A DNA stretch of 64,000 bases from Rhizobiaceae bacterium (GCA_017643495.1 JAEPNK010000001.1:1841623-1905622), one strand, 5' to 3'; positions 36,357 to 44,898 are shown, counted from the stretch's first letter. Made by a program: numbers and translations. The notes: generated by a model from the sequence alone, not told the origin.

Positions 36357-36666
36357 GGTGCTGTCAGAGTAAATCAAACTAGTCTCTGTTGTAAGAGAGA
36401 AGGTTGGGTTTAGGCGGCACAAAACTGCTATCATTGATTGAGGGCAGCTGTTCTGTTTTCTTAAAAGTTTGATCGGGAGTAGAGACTGCACTCATGCAGT
36501 AGGTCTTCAACATTGCGGAGTGAAAGTGGAAACCGAATATACATCATTACGGCAAGACGGGTGATTTCAGGCGATGTTTTGAAGTAGCGGTATGGGCTAA
36601 CTTGGGTCGTCAACGGAGGGTAGGGCGCTTATCTGCACAGACAACACGCTTCCTCTGACAATGCCC
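36357..36666 (-). mobile_element. Internally deleted IS6-like relic, left flank of the efflux cassette
   Basis: Both ends are present: GGTGCTGTCAGAGTAAATCA at 36357 and TTCCTCTGACAATGCCC ending at 36666. The 310-base element keeps the first 30 or so and the last 25 or so codons of the transposase on the minus strand with the middle deleted. It lies beyond the 3' end of the efflux pump gene. The 36269-36706 stretch holds nothing else. Confidence 0.82.
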
Positions 36667-36706
36667 TTTCAGTCAGTAACGAGAACCAAGTGGGGTGCTC
36701 GCGATA

Positions 36707-38386
36707 TCAATGACTCCATCCGCTGATCTTTTGCATCAACTTGAAAGCAAGGATAAGCGGCACGGCGACCACAAAGAGCATAACGAGCGCGAAAAAGGCC
36801 TCATTGAAGGACAAGGCGGCGACTTGGCCTTGCAGCGTCGATTGGATCACGGCCGCCGCGCCTTCGTCGGCGAGTCCCGGATCGAAGCCGCGACTCGTCA
36901 GGGTTTCGGCGATCGCCTCCTGGCGCTCAAGGAAAGGAATGCTCGCGGGGTCGATGTTTTTGATGAGCACGCGGCGGTTCAGCTCGATCTGATGATCGAG
37001 ATAGGTGCTTAGAAACGAGATCCCGATGATTCCGCCCATCTGGCGGCCGAAGTTGAAGAGACCGACGCCAGTTGCGACTTGCTCTTCTTGCAGACCACTT
37101 AGTGTAATGAGCGTCACCGGCAGGAACAAAAAGCCGAGCCCAAGGCCCCGTATCAAGAGCCCTGCCCAAAGATCATGGGTGCCACTGTCCAAGTTGGACC
37201 ATGAGAGCATCCACATCGCGGTCATGACGAGGCCGATGCCGAGAGGTACCAATTTCAATGGATTGAGGTTTTTCGTGTTGATCAGCCCGCCGGCGATCAG
37301 CAGTCCGGTTCCGACCGCGAGACTTGAAGGCAACAGGAGTAGCCCCGCATCCATCGCCGACATGCGGAGAACGTTAAGTGCGTAAGTGGGAATCAGAAAG
37401 GCGCTGCCGAACAGCGCGAAGCCCGCCACAAAGCTGACGAAGAAACCAAACCCGAAATGCGCATCCGTGAACGTGGAGCGGTCGAAGAGTTCCGATCGCT
37501 TCTGGCCGATGATGCGCCAACCGACAACCGCAACGAGCGAAGCGGCGCCGACGAGCGTCGAGGCCGTGATTTGGGCGGCTTCAAACCAGTTCCAGCGAGG
37601 ACCTTGAAGGAGGACGTAGACGATCGCCGTCATTGCGAGAGAGAATAGTACGAACCCGATCCAATCAAAGGGACGGCGCATACGGACCGTATTGGGAAGG
37701 CGTGACCAGAAGGGCGTGAGGCAAAGGAAAGCTAGAGGCGCAAGCGCCGCATTGAGCCAGAATACCCACGTCCAGGAAAAATCGTCGGTCAGCCATCCTT
37801 GGACGGCGGGTACGAGCGTTGTCGGCGCCATGACGACCCCGAGCGCGTAAACCGCTTGGGTTAACCCCTGTTTCGCGGACGGGAACAAACGAAACAGGAT
37901 CGTTTGCGCTGAAACCAAGAGCGCCGCGCCGGCGGCGCCTTGAATGATGCGCGCCCCGACGAAGGTCTCAAGCGGGATCGGGAGAGTGCAAAGGATGGAC
38001 GCCACCACAACGGTTAGAGCCGACCATAGAAAAGCTCGGGCTTCGCCGATCCGGTCGACGATCCACGCAGCGGACGGTAGACAGGTGAGTTTGGCTATAA
38101 GATAGCCGGTATTCACCCAAGACGCTTCATCCGGCGTGGCCAGCGCGTCTCCCATGATCTGTGGCCGGGCAATCGTGAAGATCGTGCCGTTCAGCGCATC
38201 CATGAGAACGGCGATCGTCACGCCGACGGCAATGGTCCAACGGACGGCGCTCGCAGGCTCAAAAGCCGTTCCGGCGTCGATCGAGCGTAGCCCTATGCGC
38301 CGTGGAATTGGCCTCGGCGACGCCGGCGGTTCGATGTCGCAAGCGACAGCGCCAGGTGCGCGAATACGGATATCAGCTTTACTCAT
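36707..38386 (-). CDS. MFS multidrug efflux pump, EmrB/DHA2 type
   Basis: 559 residues with about 14 membrane segments, as in the DHA2 drug:H+ antiporters. Motifs seen: MDALNGTIFTIARPQIMGD in the first segment, the motif A region GYLIAKLTCLPSAAWIVDRIGEARAF, and ARIIQGAAGAALLVSAQTILF (motif C region). It forms a tripartite pump with the HlyD-type adaptor encoded seven bases upstream and an outer-membrane factor elsewhere. GC content is clearly higher than in surrounding genes, which points to transfer. Confidence 0.92.
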   Translation of the reverse strand: MSKADIRIRAPGAVACDIEPPASPRPIPRRIGLRSIDAGTAFEPASAVRWTIAVGVTIAVLMDALNGTIFTIARPQIMGDALATPDEASWVNTGYLIAKLTCLPSAAWIVDRIGEARAFLWSALTVVVASILCTLPIPLETFVGARIIQGAAGAALLVSAQTILFRLFPSAKQGLTQAVYALGVVMAPTTLVPAVQGWLTDDFSWTWVFWLNAALAPLAFLCLTPFWSRLPNTVRMRRPFDWIGFVLFSLAMTAIVYVLLQGPRWNWFEAAQITASTLVGAASLVAVVGWRIIGQKRSELFDRSTFTDAHFGFGFFVSFVAGFALFGSAFLIPTYALNVLRMSAMDAGLLLLPSSLAVGTGLLIAGGLINTKNLNPLKLVPLGIGLVMTAMWMLSWSNLDSGTHDLWAGLLIRGLGLGFLFLPVTLITLSGLQEEQVATGVGLFNFGRQMGGIIGISFLSTYLDHQIELNRRVLIKNIDPASIPFLERQEAIAETLTSRGFDPGLADEGAAAVIQSTLQGQVAALSFNEAFFALVMLFVVAVPLILAFKLMQKISGWSH

Positions 38387-38393
38387 TCACTTC

Positions 38394-39491
38394 CTACTGA
38401 CGGATTTCCGCGTCACCTCTGGTGAGCTTGCTCCAGGCGCGATCGAGCAACGAAGCCAGGCGAGGCGCATCCGCTCCACGGGTATCCACGCGCACTTCCG
38501 CCGACATGCCCGGACGCAGTCCCTGGGTGGCGTTGTCTTTTTCTTTGAGCGTGATCTTCACGGGAATGCGCTGGACGACGCGCACGAAATTGCCGGTGGC
38601 GTTGTCAGGCGGCAATAGGCTGAATTCCGCACCGCTGGCCGGGGCGAGGCTTTCGATGTGGCCTGCGATCTCACGTCCGCCGAATGTATCGATCCTGACC
38701 ACCACTGACTGCCCGGGCGTCATGCGTTCGAGCTGGGTTTCCCTGAAATTAGCGACAACCCAGACATCGCTTGGCACGATTGCTAGCAATGGCGCGCCGG
38801 GCCGCGCATAGTGGCCAACTTCGACATGGCGATTGCCGATGACGCCGGCGATGGGCGCTCGAACGGTAGCATCTTCCAAGGCGATTTCGGCTAGTCGGAC
38901 CTGCGCTGCGGCCTGTTCGATGGCCGCCTCGAGACGAACGGCTTCCGCGTCGATAACGACGAGGCGCTGGCGGCGCGCCGCTAGACCTGCTTCTGCTTGT
39001 GCAACGCCCGCCTGCGCGCGTGTCTCGGTCGCAACGGCAGTGTCATGGCGTTGCTCGGTCGCCCAACCCTCGGCGACGAGATTGTCGGCTCGTTGACGAT
39101 CCCGTGCCGCGCGCGTCGCTTCGGCACGCGCGGCGGTCAAGGCCGCTTCCGCCTCGCCGACCAACGCTTCCTGGAGCGCTCGTTCCTCTACCAGACTTTC
39201 TCGGGCCGCCCGCGCTGCGCTCAGCGCGGCGATGCTTTGGTCCAGTCGCGCCTCATAGTCTTTTGGATCAATACGGAACAAGAGGTTGCCAGCTTCGACC
39301 GCCTGATTGTCTTCAACGGCGACTTCGACCACATAGCCCGACACCTTCGGCGACACGGCGACTATGTCGCCGCGAACATAGGCGTTGTCGGTGCTCTCGA
39401 TAAAACGCCCGTCGAACCAGTACACGCCTCCGTAGTAGGCGGCGCACCCAAGGGTCACGAGCGTCAGGAGGGAAAGGGTCGTAATCTTCAA
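38394..39491 (-). CDS. HlyD/EmrA-type membrane-fusion protein
   Basis: 365 residues. One N-terminal membrane anchor, then the lipoyl and coiled-coil parts (AALSAARAARESLVEERALQEALVGEAEAALTAARAEATRAARDRQRADNLV is summarised here as the hairpin at about 85-140) and the barrel domain (APIAGVIGNRHVEVGHYARPG). It links the pump to an outer-membrane channel. In this sequence the frame starts at a TTG at 39491, while an ATG with a strong ribosome site at 39508 is out of frame by two bases across a CT repeat. Confidence 0.9.
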   Translation of the reverse strand: MKITTLSLLTLVTLGCAAYYGGVYWFDGRFIESTDNAYVRGDIVAVSPKVSGYVVEVAVEDNQAVEAGNLLFRIDPKDYEARLDQSIAALSAARAARESLVEERALQEALVGEAEAALTAARAEATRAARDRQRADNLVAEGWATEQRHDTAVATETRAQAGVAQAEAGLAARRQRLVVIDAEAVRLEAAIEQAAAQVRLAEIALEDATVRAPIAGVIGNRHVEVGHYARPGAPLLAIVPSDVWVVANFRETQLERMTPGQSVVVRIDTFGGREIAGHIESLAPASGAEFSLLPPDNATGNFVRVVQRIPVKITLKEKDNATQGLRPGMSAEVRVDTRGADAPRLASLLDRAWSKLTRGDAEIRQ

Positions 39492-39495
39492 AACG

Positions 39496-39505
39496 CTCTC
39501 TCTCT
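39496..39505. repeat. (CT)5 dinucleotide repeat at the adaptor start
   Basis: Five CT units (GA on the coding strand) follow the ATG at 39508, which has GAGAGGAG upstream. In the present form the ATG frame stops after six codons (MRERAF). Loss of one unit would join it in frame to the HlyD gene as MRESVLKITT. It is a candidate for slipped-strand switching of the efflux adaptor. Confidence 0.6.
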
Positions 39506-39642
39506 CATGAGTTTACTCCTCTCATTAACTGTCAGAAGGGATGGGAACGTGCTCGCTTGGCGGTGGGGCAAGGGAGAGATGAGGGAACGCGTTCCCGGTT
39601 CCGGCGAGCCCGGGAGGGGGCGTCGGACGCGCTAGAGTTCTT

Positions 39643-39762
39643 TCAGTATTCCGACAGTTTGGCCTGCAACGCGCCGCTCACATCGCGGCCGCTCCAGAGC
39701 TGGACCGCGCCGAACGTGAGGTTGGTCCACTCAAGCGCTTTGTTGGGGGCGGTATTGGTCAT
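39643..39762 (-). CDS. Short protein (39 residues) leading the efflux operon
   Basis: An ATG at 39762 follows TTAGGAGAACGCC, an excellent ribosome site, and is the first start after the TetR operator. The frame encodes 39 residues (MTNTAPNKALEWTNLTFGAV at the start, ends KLSEY) and stops at 39643. It has no similarity I recognise. It may be a real small protein, a remnant of a longer gene, or a leader peptide for the HlyD-MFS operon. A GC-rich hairpin lies between it and the adaptor gene. Confidence 0.55.
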   Translation of the reverse strand: MTNTAPNKALEWTNLTFGAVQLWSGRDVSGALQAKLSEY

Positions 39763-39779
39763 GGCGTTCTCCTAATTTT

Positions 39780-39829
39780 GTAAATGGTACGGTACCGTAC
39801 CATTTACATATACAGTACGATATCGTACT
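39780..39829. promoter_or_regulatory. Two TetR operators in the divergent efflux promoter
   Basis: A perfect 28-base palindrome spans 39780-39807 with the core GTACGGTACCGTAC. A second perfect 16-base palindrome at 39814-39829 has the core GTACGATATCGTAC. Their centres are 28 bases apart. The shared core GTACGRTAYCGTAC is a convincing operator for the adjacent TetR regulator, placed to repress both the efflux operon and the regulator itself. Confidence 0.85.
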
Positions 39830-39864
39830 ATTCAAGTCACTCGATAACGAATAGGAGAAGACCG

Positions 39865-40503
39865 TTGAATACAGCGCTCGAACCTCACCCCCGCAAAGGC
39901 TCGGAGAGACGCGAAGCCATTCTCGTTACCGCGACGGAGGTTTTCCTCAGTGAGGGCTATGGGCGCGCCAGCATGGATCAGGTCCACGCCAAAATCGGCG
40001 GCTCGAAGCGCACGCTCTACAACCACTTTCCCAATAAAGAAGCGTTGTTCGAGGCCATCGTTACAGCGGTCTCAAGTCGGGCGCTTGCGGCCCTGGAGCC
40101 GCCTTTAGGTGAGGACAATCTTCGCAAAGCGCTTTTCAAGATGGGCGAGAATTATTTGGGCGTGCTGTTATCGCCGGACGGCCTGGCGCTGTACCGGGCT
40201 ATGATTTCCGAAGCGCTGCATTTCCCTGACCTCGCGCGCACCTTCTTCGAAAGAGGTCCCGGCCGTGCTAGCCATTACCTCGCCGATTTCTTTCGCGAGC
40301 AGAAAGCCAAAGGCGTCGTCGACGTCGCCGATCCGCAAATCGCGGCGCAACACTTCCTTGGGGCCGTGCGCGGGGATGTCCATCTCGCTGCCGCGCTGGG
40401 CGTCCGGAAGCCGTCCAAACAACTTGTGAAAATGACGGTAAGCCAAGCGGTCGATACCTTCATCCGCGGCACAGCACCGGCTTCAAGTGAGGTGGAAACA
40501 TGA
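39865..40503 (+). CDS. TetR-family repressor of the efflux operon
   Basis: About 212 residues from a TTG at 39865, chosen because AGGAGAAG sits just before it. The longer frame from 39784 runs through the operators. Helix-turn-helix: ASMDQVHAKIGGSKRTLYNHFPNKEALFEAI. The C-terminal part is of the TetR_C type seen in AcrR-like proteins. Divergent from the short protein and the HlyD-MFS operon, and high in GC like them. It ends 10 bases before an IS element. Confidence 0.9.
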   Translation: MNTALEPHPRKGSERREAILVTATEVFLSEGYGRASMDQVHAKIGGSKRTLYNHFPNKEALFEAIVTAVSSRALAALEPPLGEDNLRKALFKMGENYLGVLLSPDGLALYRAMISEALHFPDLARTFFERGPGRASHYLADFFREQKAKGVVDVADPQIAAQHFLGAVRGDVHLAAALGVRKPSKQLVKMTVSQAVDTFIRGTAPASSEVET

Positions 40504-40513
40504 GGCACGCCTC

Positions 40514-41369
40514 GATGCTGTCAGACAAACTCGAACCAGTCTCTGAAAGTCGAATGATGGTGGGGCTTATGCCGCAAGAAGCTGCCGCCATTTCTTGAGC
40601 GTGGCGGTTCTGTTTTCTTTGAAGTTTGATCTGGAGTAGAGACTCCGTTTCTGGTTGAAATGGTTGTAAACTGAAGAGTGGATACTGGCGAATTCCTGAA
40701 GACTCCGCATTTGCCTGAACTTTTGCATGGCCCGTTCTCGCCGTCGGAATGGCACCTTTTCATGATTTGCTTGCAAATCATGAAAAGGTAATGAGTGAGA
40801 ATGCTCCGCTTGATTGTTGATCCGTCGGCCATTTGTCTCGTGACCGGTTACACCTAATTCGCGAAGGTCAGCACCGTAAGATTTCAACTTGTCGGTGACG
40901 ATTGTCTCTGGCTGTCCATATCTTCGCATCAATTTTCTTAGCAATTTCAAGGCTACGCGCTTGTCTTGGCGGTTGTGACGACGGACTCCAAGACTTCACC
41001 TTCATGATCGACTGCCCGCCACAGGTAGTGCGCTTCACCGTTGATCTTCACGAAAACCTCGTCCAGATGCCATTTCCAATTTGAATGACATCTAAGGGAT
41101 TGCATGCGTTTTCGTTTGATATCAGCGGCAAAGATAGGGTCGAACCGGTTCTACCAATAGCGTATCGTTTAGTGGGAGAAATCGACGCCGCGTTCGTGCA
41201 GAAGATCTTCGACGTTTCTCAAAGAAAGTGGAAACTGAATATGCATCATCACGGCCAGTCGTATGATTCCAAGCGGCGTTTTGGTGTAGCGAAAGGGGCT
41301 GATCTGGGCCATCCGGCGAGGGTAGGGCGTCCATCATCCCAAATCAACGCGTTTCCTCTGACAATGCCC
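40514..41369 (-). mobile_element. IS6-like insertion sequence, inactive
   Basis: About 856 bases, the fullest copy in the window. Left end GATGCTGTCAGACAAACTCG, right end (minus strand) GGGCATTGTCAGAGGAAACG. It carries one transposase pseudogene on the minus strand. No target duplication was found at its two ends, so it may have been rearranged or recombined. It forms the right flank of the efflux cassette, and its right end reaches into the LacI gene. Confidence 0.9.
40567..41312 (-). pseudogene. IS6-family transposase, broken
   Basis: Starting MAQISPFRY at 41312, the reading frame has two in-frame stops (after FSH and after TIRYW) and a frameshift near 40975, after which the other frame carries VALKLLRKLMRRYGQPETI through to KKWRQLLAA. 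Family features include WHLDEVFVKINGEAHYLWRAVD, the second Asp in TIVTDKLKSY and the Glu in RRINNQAEHSHSL (the DDE residues). Not functional as it stands. Confidence 0.9.
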
Positions 41370-42429
41370 TGACAGGAGCTGTGCTTTCTCGTTCAACCAG
41401 TTTTACGGGCAAAATATCCGTATCTGACAGCGTCTCGCCATTGATTAGTTGAAACAGGCGTGTGGCAGCGAGATGCCCCATGTCCGATGCAGGAACATGT
41501 ATAGTGGTGAGTTTGGGATGGCAAAACTGGGCTATTGGCAGGTCGTCAAAGCCGATTATAGATATGTCTTGTGGAACTGTCAGTCCTTTATCCCGGCATG
41601 CGGAGATTGCGCCAATTGCCTGGATGTCATTTGCTGCAAATATGGCTGTGGGCGGTTCTGGGTTGTCAATCATTCGGACCATGGCAGTATGGCCTTCAAT
41701 GAACTCAAAATCGCGCTCGAATACCAATTCCGGGTCAAATTCAACATCATGTTTCGCCAGTGCATCGACATATGACCGCCAGCGTTTTTCTGCTCGGTCA
41801 TTCACATCCGTTCGGCCACAAATCAAGCCGATGCGTCGGTGCCCCAGTGAGAAAAGTTTTTCCATGGCAAGGAGACCGGCTTCGTAATTGTCAAACGAAA
41901 CAGATGGGTGGATGTTGTCCTCTGAACTGCGCCAGGTGAAAACACATGGAATGCTGTGTCGTTCGAGTGCGCGAAAAACGGCAGGGTCGTGCTCGCCACC
42001 CGTCAAGATAATGCCGTCGACACGGCGCTCTACCAAGCGTCGTATAAGTTGTTTTTCCTTGTCTTCGTCAAAATCACTCACGACAAGGATTACCGAATAG
42101 CCTGATTTTTGTGCGATGCGCTGGATAGAATGTGTGAAAGCGGCGTAAATCGAGTTGGTAATTGTGGGGATCACGAGACCAATCGTTCTGGTTTTCCCGC
42201 CGGCCAGTGACTTGGCCATGCCATCATGTATGTAATCATTTTGTTCAATTACTTTCAAAACGGCTTCGCGTTTGGCAGCTTTTACCGTTTCCGGATTGTT
42301 GATGACACGAGACACGGTCGCTGTTGATACGCCGGCAGCTTTTGCAATTTGTTCAATTGTTCTAAGCCCTTGTTTTTTTGTAAACGCTTTCAAAAATTCA
42401 AGCCCTGTAAATCCCACAACTGATGGCAA
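41344..42429 (-). CDS. LacI/GalR-family regulator with IS-encoded C-terminus
   Basis: Up to 361 residues; the frame begins with a TTG at 42429, but the helix-turn-helix (TIEQIAKAAGVSTATVSRVINNPETV) suggests a true start further in, perhaps a TTG near 42394. The periplasmic-binding-like sensor domain is complete to LPVKLVERESTAPV, the usual C-terminal end. The last residues (ALSEETR) and the stop codon come from the IS6-like end. It is divergent from the 12-gene operon and has a perfect LacI-type operator in front of that operon and another in its own 5' region. Confidence 0.9.
   Translation of the reverse strand: MPSVVGFTGLEFLKAFTKKQGLRTIEQIAKAAGVSTATVSRVINNPETVKAAKREAVLKVIEQNDYIHDGMAKSLAGGKTRTIGLVIPTITNSIYAAFTHSIQRIAQKSGYSVILVVSDFDEDKEKQLIRRLVERRVDGIILTGGEHDPAVFRALERHSIPCVFTWRSSEDNIHPSVSFDNYEAGLLAMEKLFSLGHRRIGLICGRTDVNDRAEKRWRSYVDALAKHDVEFDPELVFERDFEFIEGHTAMVRMIDNPEPPTAIFAANDIQAIGAISACRDKGLTVPQDISIIGFDDLPIAQFCHPKLTTIHVPASDMGHLAATRLFQLINGETLSDTDILPVKLVERESTAPVRALSEETR
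42379..42392. promoter_or_regulatory. Secondary LacI-type operator
   Basis: TGTAAACGCTTTCA, an imperfect copy of the operator at 42526, lies within the 5' part of the regulator gene frame. It is about 147 bases from the primary operator, a distance that would allow looping, or it could serve autoregulation. Confidence 0.6.
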
Positions 42430-42525
42430 ATTAGACCCGAAATTGAGTTTCGTGTCGATATAATTCGTATTTTCTCCCAGATTTCATTGTTGACAGGTAA
42501 AAACTTAAGTGACATCCTGAAAAAA

Positions 42526-42539
42526 TGTAAGCGCTTACA
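42526..42539. promoter_or_regulatory. Primary LacI-type operator
   Basis: TGTAAGCGCTTACA is a perfect 14-base palindrome with the central CG typical of LacI/GalR-family sites. It is 20 bases before the first gene of the downstream operon. The divergent LacI-type regulator probably binds it and releases it when the substrate is present. Confidence 0.88.
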
Positions 42540-42559
42540 AAATTCAATGGATTGGAAAT

Positions 42560-43858
42560 ATGCCCGAATTTGTCAAACAAGCACCGTCCCGAGAAATGCA
42601 AGATTTGAGTGCGGTGGAGAACACCGTTCGGGACATGCTGACGCGCATTCGGTCTGAAGGCGACCCTGCTGTATTTGAATATGCTGCCAAGCTTGATGGA
42701 TGGAGCGCGGATACATTCAGGGTTAGTAATGACGAAATCCGAAAGACGTCAGACCGCCTCCCTGAAACATTCAAAGAGGATTTTGCTCTGTGTCTGAACA
42801 ACGTTCAGGATTTCGCAAAACGCCAACGCGACTCCATGTCGGAATTTCATGAAGAGATGACGCCAGGCGTTGTGCTGGGTCAAAAGCTCATACCGGTGGG
42901 CAATGCAGGTTGCTACATACCCGGGGGGAAATATCCGCTCATATCGGCTGCGGCAATGAGCGTTGGCACTGCAAGGGTCGCTGGCGTAGAGCATGTTACG
43001 GGGTGCGCGCCTCCGCGACCGGGGGGTGAAGGTATCTTTCCGCACACTTTGTATGCCTTGCATGCTGCTGGCGCTGATGAAATTTACTGTATTGGTGGTG
43101 TTCAGGCCATGGCGAGCATGGCATTTGGGCGCGTTGGGATGCGAGCTGCCGACATCATTACCGGTCCGGGTAATGCATATGTAGCAGAAGCAAAGCGCCA
43201 GTTGTTTGGCCAGGTAGGTATAGACCTGCCTGCGGGGCCTACGGAAGTTTGCGTACTTTGTGATGATAGTGCGGATCCGGAGTTGGTCGCCATTGACTTG
43301 CTCGGGCAGGCCGAGCACGGCCCGGACAGTCCGGCTTGGGCAGTCACGACTTCACGGGCCCATGCAGAGCAAATTCTTTCAGAGGTGGAGCGGCAACTAA
43401 AAACGCTGCCCACAGCTGAAATGGCGGAGCGCTCCTGGCGAGATTTTGGAGAGATCGTGGTTGCGGACTCTCCGGAAGAAGCGTGTGTGATTGTAGACAA
43501 ATATGCGCCTGAGCACCTTGAGATACAGACACGTGACGATGACTGGTACCTAGATCGGTTAAAGAACTATGGGAGCGCTTTTGTTGGCCAGGAAGCAACA
43601 GTTGCTTACGGAGACAAGGGCGTTGGAACCAACCACACGCTTCCAACAGGCGGTGCAGCACGCTACACGGGCGGCCTTTGGGTGGGAAAGTTTATCAAGA
43701 CAGTTACATGGCAGCGGCTTACCCGAGACGCCAGCCATGAACTTGCCGGTCCGCTTGGCCGAATGTGCGAAGCGGAAGGAATGTTGGCGCATGCGATAAC
43801 CTGCAAGGTTCGTGAGGAGAGATACCGGGGCGGCAATCGTCCCAAGGAGGTGGTGTAA
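42560..43858 (+). CDS. HisD-like dehydrogenase, HpsN (sulfopropanediol dehydrogenase) type
   Basis: 432 residues of the histidinol-dehydrogenase family. The catalytic pair is in DKYAPEHLEIQT, and the nucleotide and metal regions include PAGPTEVCVLCDD, GQAEHGPDSPAW and KGVGTNHTLPTGGAARYTGGL. There are no his genes nearby. The YTGGLWVGKF block and the operon setting look more like HpsN, which oxidises 2,3-dihydroxypropane-1-sulfonate to sulfolactate in two steps with NAD+, than like histidine synthesis. The real substrate could be another 1,2-diol. First gene of the LacI-regulated operon. Confidence 0.8.
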   Translation: MPEFVKQAPSREMQDLSAVENTVRDMLTRIRSEGDPAVFEYAAKLDGWSADTFRVSNDEIRKTSDRLPETFKEDFALCLNNVQDFAKRQRDSMSEFHEEMTPGVVLGQKLIPVGNAGCYIPGGKYPLISAAAMSVGTARVAGVEHVTGCAPPRPGGEGIFPHTLYALHAAGADEIYCIGGVQAMASMAFGRVGMRAADIITGPGNAYVAEAKRQLFGQVGIDLPAGPTEVCVLCDDSADPELVAIDLLGQAEHGPDSPAWAVTTSRAHAEQILSEVERQLKTLPTAEMAERSWRDFGEIVVADSPEEACVIVDKYAPEHLEIQTRDDDWYLDRLKNYGSAFVGQEATVAYGDKGVGTNHTLPTGGAARYTGGLWVGKFIKTVTWQRLTRDASHELAGPLGRMCEAEGMLAHAITCKVREERYRGGNRPKEVV

Positions 43859-44898
43859 TGATATTCTTTAAGGGCGAAACGCCGGATGGTTGGGGCATTC
43901 CTGGCATTCACGGGCTTTGGGCTGAAGATGAGCTTGACGGGAACGTTCAGGGCGCAGTTTACCTCATAAGGGGCGAGGGAGGGAATATTCTTTTCGATAC
44001 CGGGAACTGGACGTTACCGGAATACAATGCTGGCATGGGTGATACCCTGGTCGATCTTCTCGACCGGGAGGAGAACGAGCTAAAGTATATATTCATCAGT
44101 CATTTCCATTACGACCATACTGGTAACGCCCAGATGCTCAAGGAGCGCTATGGAGCGAAGGTGATCGCTCATCCGCTTGACAAGCCGGTGATCGAGGATC
44201 CCGTGATGGTCACGCAACCAGCCATGATTGAACGTTTCGGTACAACACCTGATGAAGTTCTTGCTGACTTTAATCTTGAGCCGGGCGAGGGGCTGGGGCT
44301 TTCTGATCCGGAAATTGTAAAGAAATATTGGCACTTTCCGGTCGAAGTCGACATAGAAGTCGAAGATGGGGATATGGTAGAGGTCGGCGGCCTTGGGCTT
44401 GAGGTTCTCTACCTCGGTGGGCATTCCCCCGGCCAGATCGGACTTTACAATGCAGCTACAGGCTCCTGCTATCCTGCGGACCTTCTGCACTTTCCTTCGC
44501 CTCTAGGCCCATACCCGATTGGCAATGCCGAAACCCATTGGAATTCAATTCAACGCTGCAAACAAATCGAACCAACCCTGTTTCTTGAGGGACATGGACT
44601 TGGTGCGTACACCAAAGATGCCTCGATGCGCCGAATTTTGCACCTTGAGACGCAACAGCGAGAAATGTCCCAGCGAATTGTTGAAGTGCTTAAGCGTGAC
44701 GGCGCGCTGACTATTGCAGAGCTTCTGCCTGAGGTTATCCCGATAAAGGTGGATCTCGATTACGCAGTCTCTACTGGCAAGCGGATGATGCGTTGTTTCG
44801 CATCGGCCTGCATCCAGACTCACCTTGTTTGGTTGATTGATCAAGGCAAGGCAAGGCGTACTAAAGAAGGAGAAACGGTCAAATTTGAAGCCGTCTGA
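43858..44898 (+). CDS. Metallo-beta-lactamase-fold hydrolase
   Basis: 346 residues. The metal-binding motif is SHFHYDHTG, followed by GGHSPGQIGLYN and LEGHGLGAYTKD, so it can bind two metals. Members of this large family hydrolyse esters, thioesters, lactones or phosphoesters. The C-terminal third is helical. The ATG overlaps the upstream stop (TAATG) after a strong AAGGAGG site. In this operon it might hydrolyse a lactone or activated intermediate; that is a guess. Confidence 0.88.
   Translation: MIFFKGETPDGWGIPGIHGLWAEDELDGNVQGAVYLIRGEGGNILFDTGNWTLPEYNAGMGDTLVDLLDREENELKYIFISHFHYDHTGNAQMLKERYGAKVIAHPLDKPVIEDPVMVTQPAMIERFGTTPDEVLADFNLEPGEGLGLSDPEIVKKYWHFPVEVDIEVEDGDMVEVGGLGLEVLYLGGHSPGQIGLYNAATGSCYPADLLHFPSPLGPYPIGNAETHWNSIQRCKQIEPTLFLEGHGLGAYTKDASMRRILHLETQQREMSQRIVEVLKRDGALTIAELLPEVIPIKVDLDYAVSTGKRMMRCFASACIQTHLVWLIDQGKARRTKEGETVKFEAV

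Noticed and set aside
41122-41337. 71-codon minus-strand frame near the LacI gene
   Set aside because: It is an out-of-frame reading of the transposase N-terminal region.
40514-41369. Eight-base target duplication for the IS copy
   Set aside because: The bases outside the two ends do not match, and neither do those outside the whole efflux cassette.
42560-43858. hisD of histidine biosynthesis
   Set aside because: There are no his genes nearby, and the context is a LacI-regulated catabolic operon, so an HpsN-like role is more likely.
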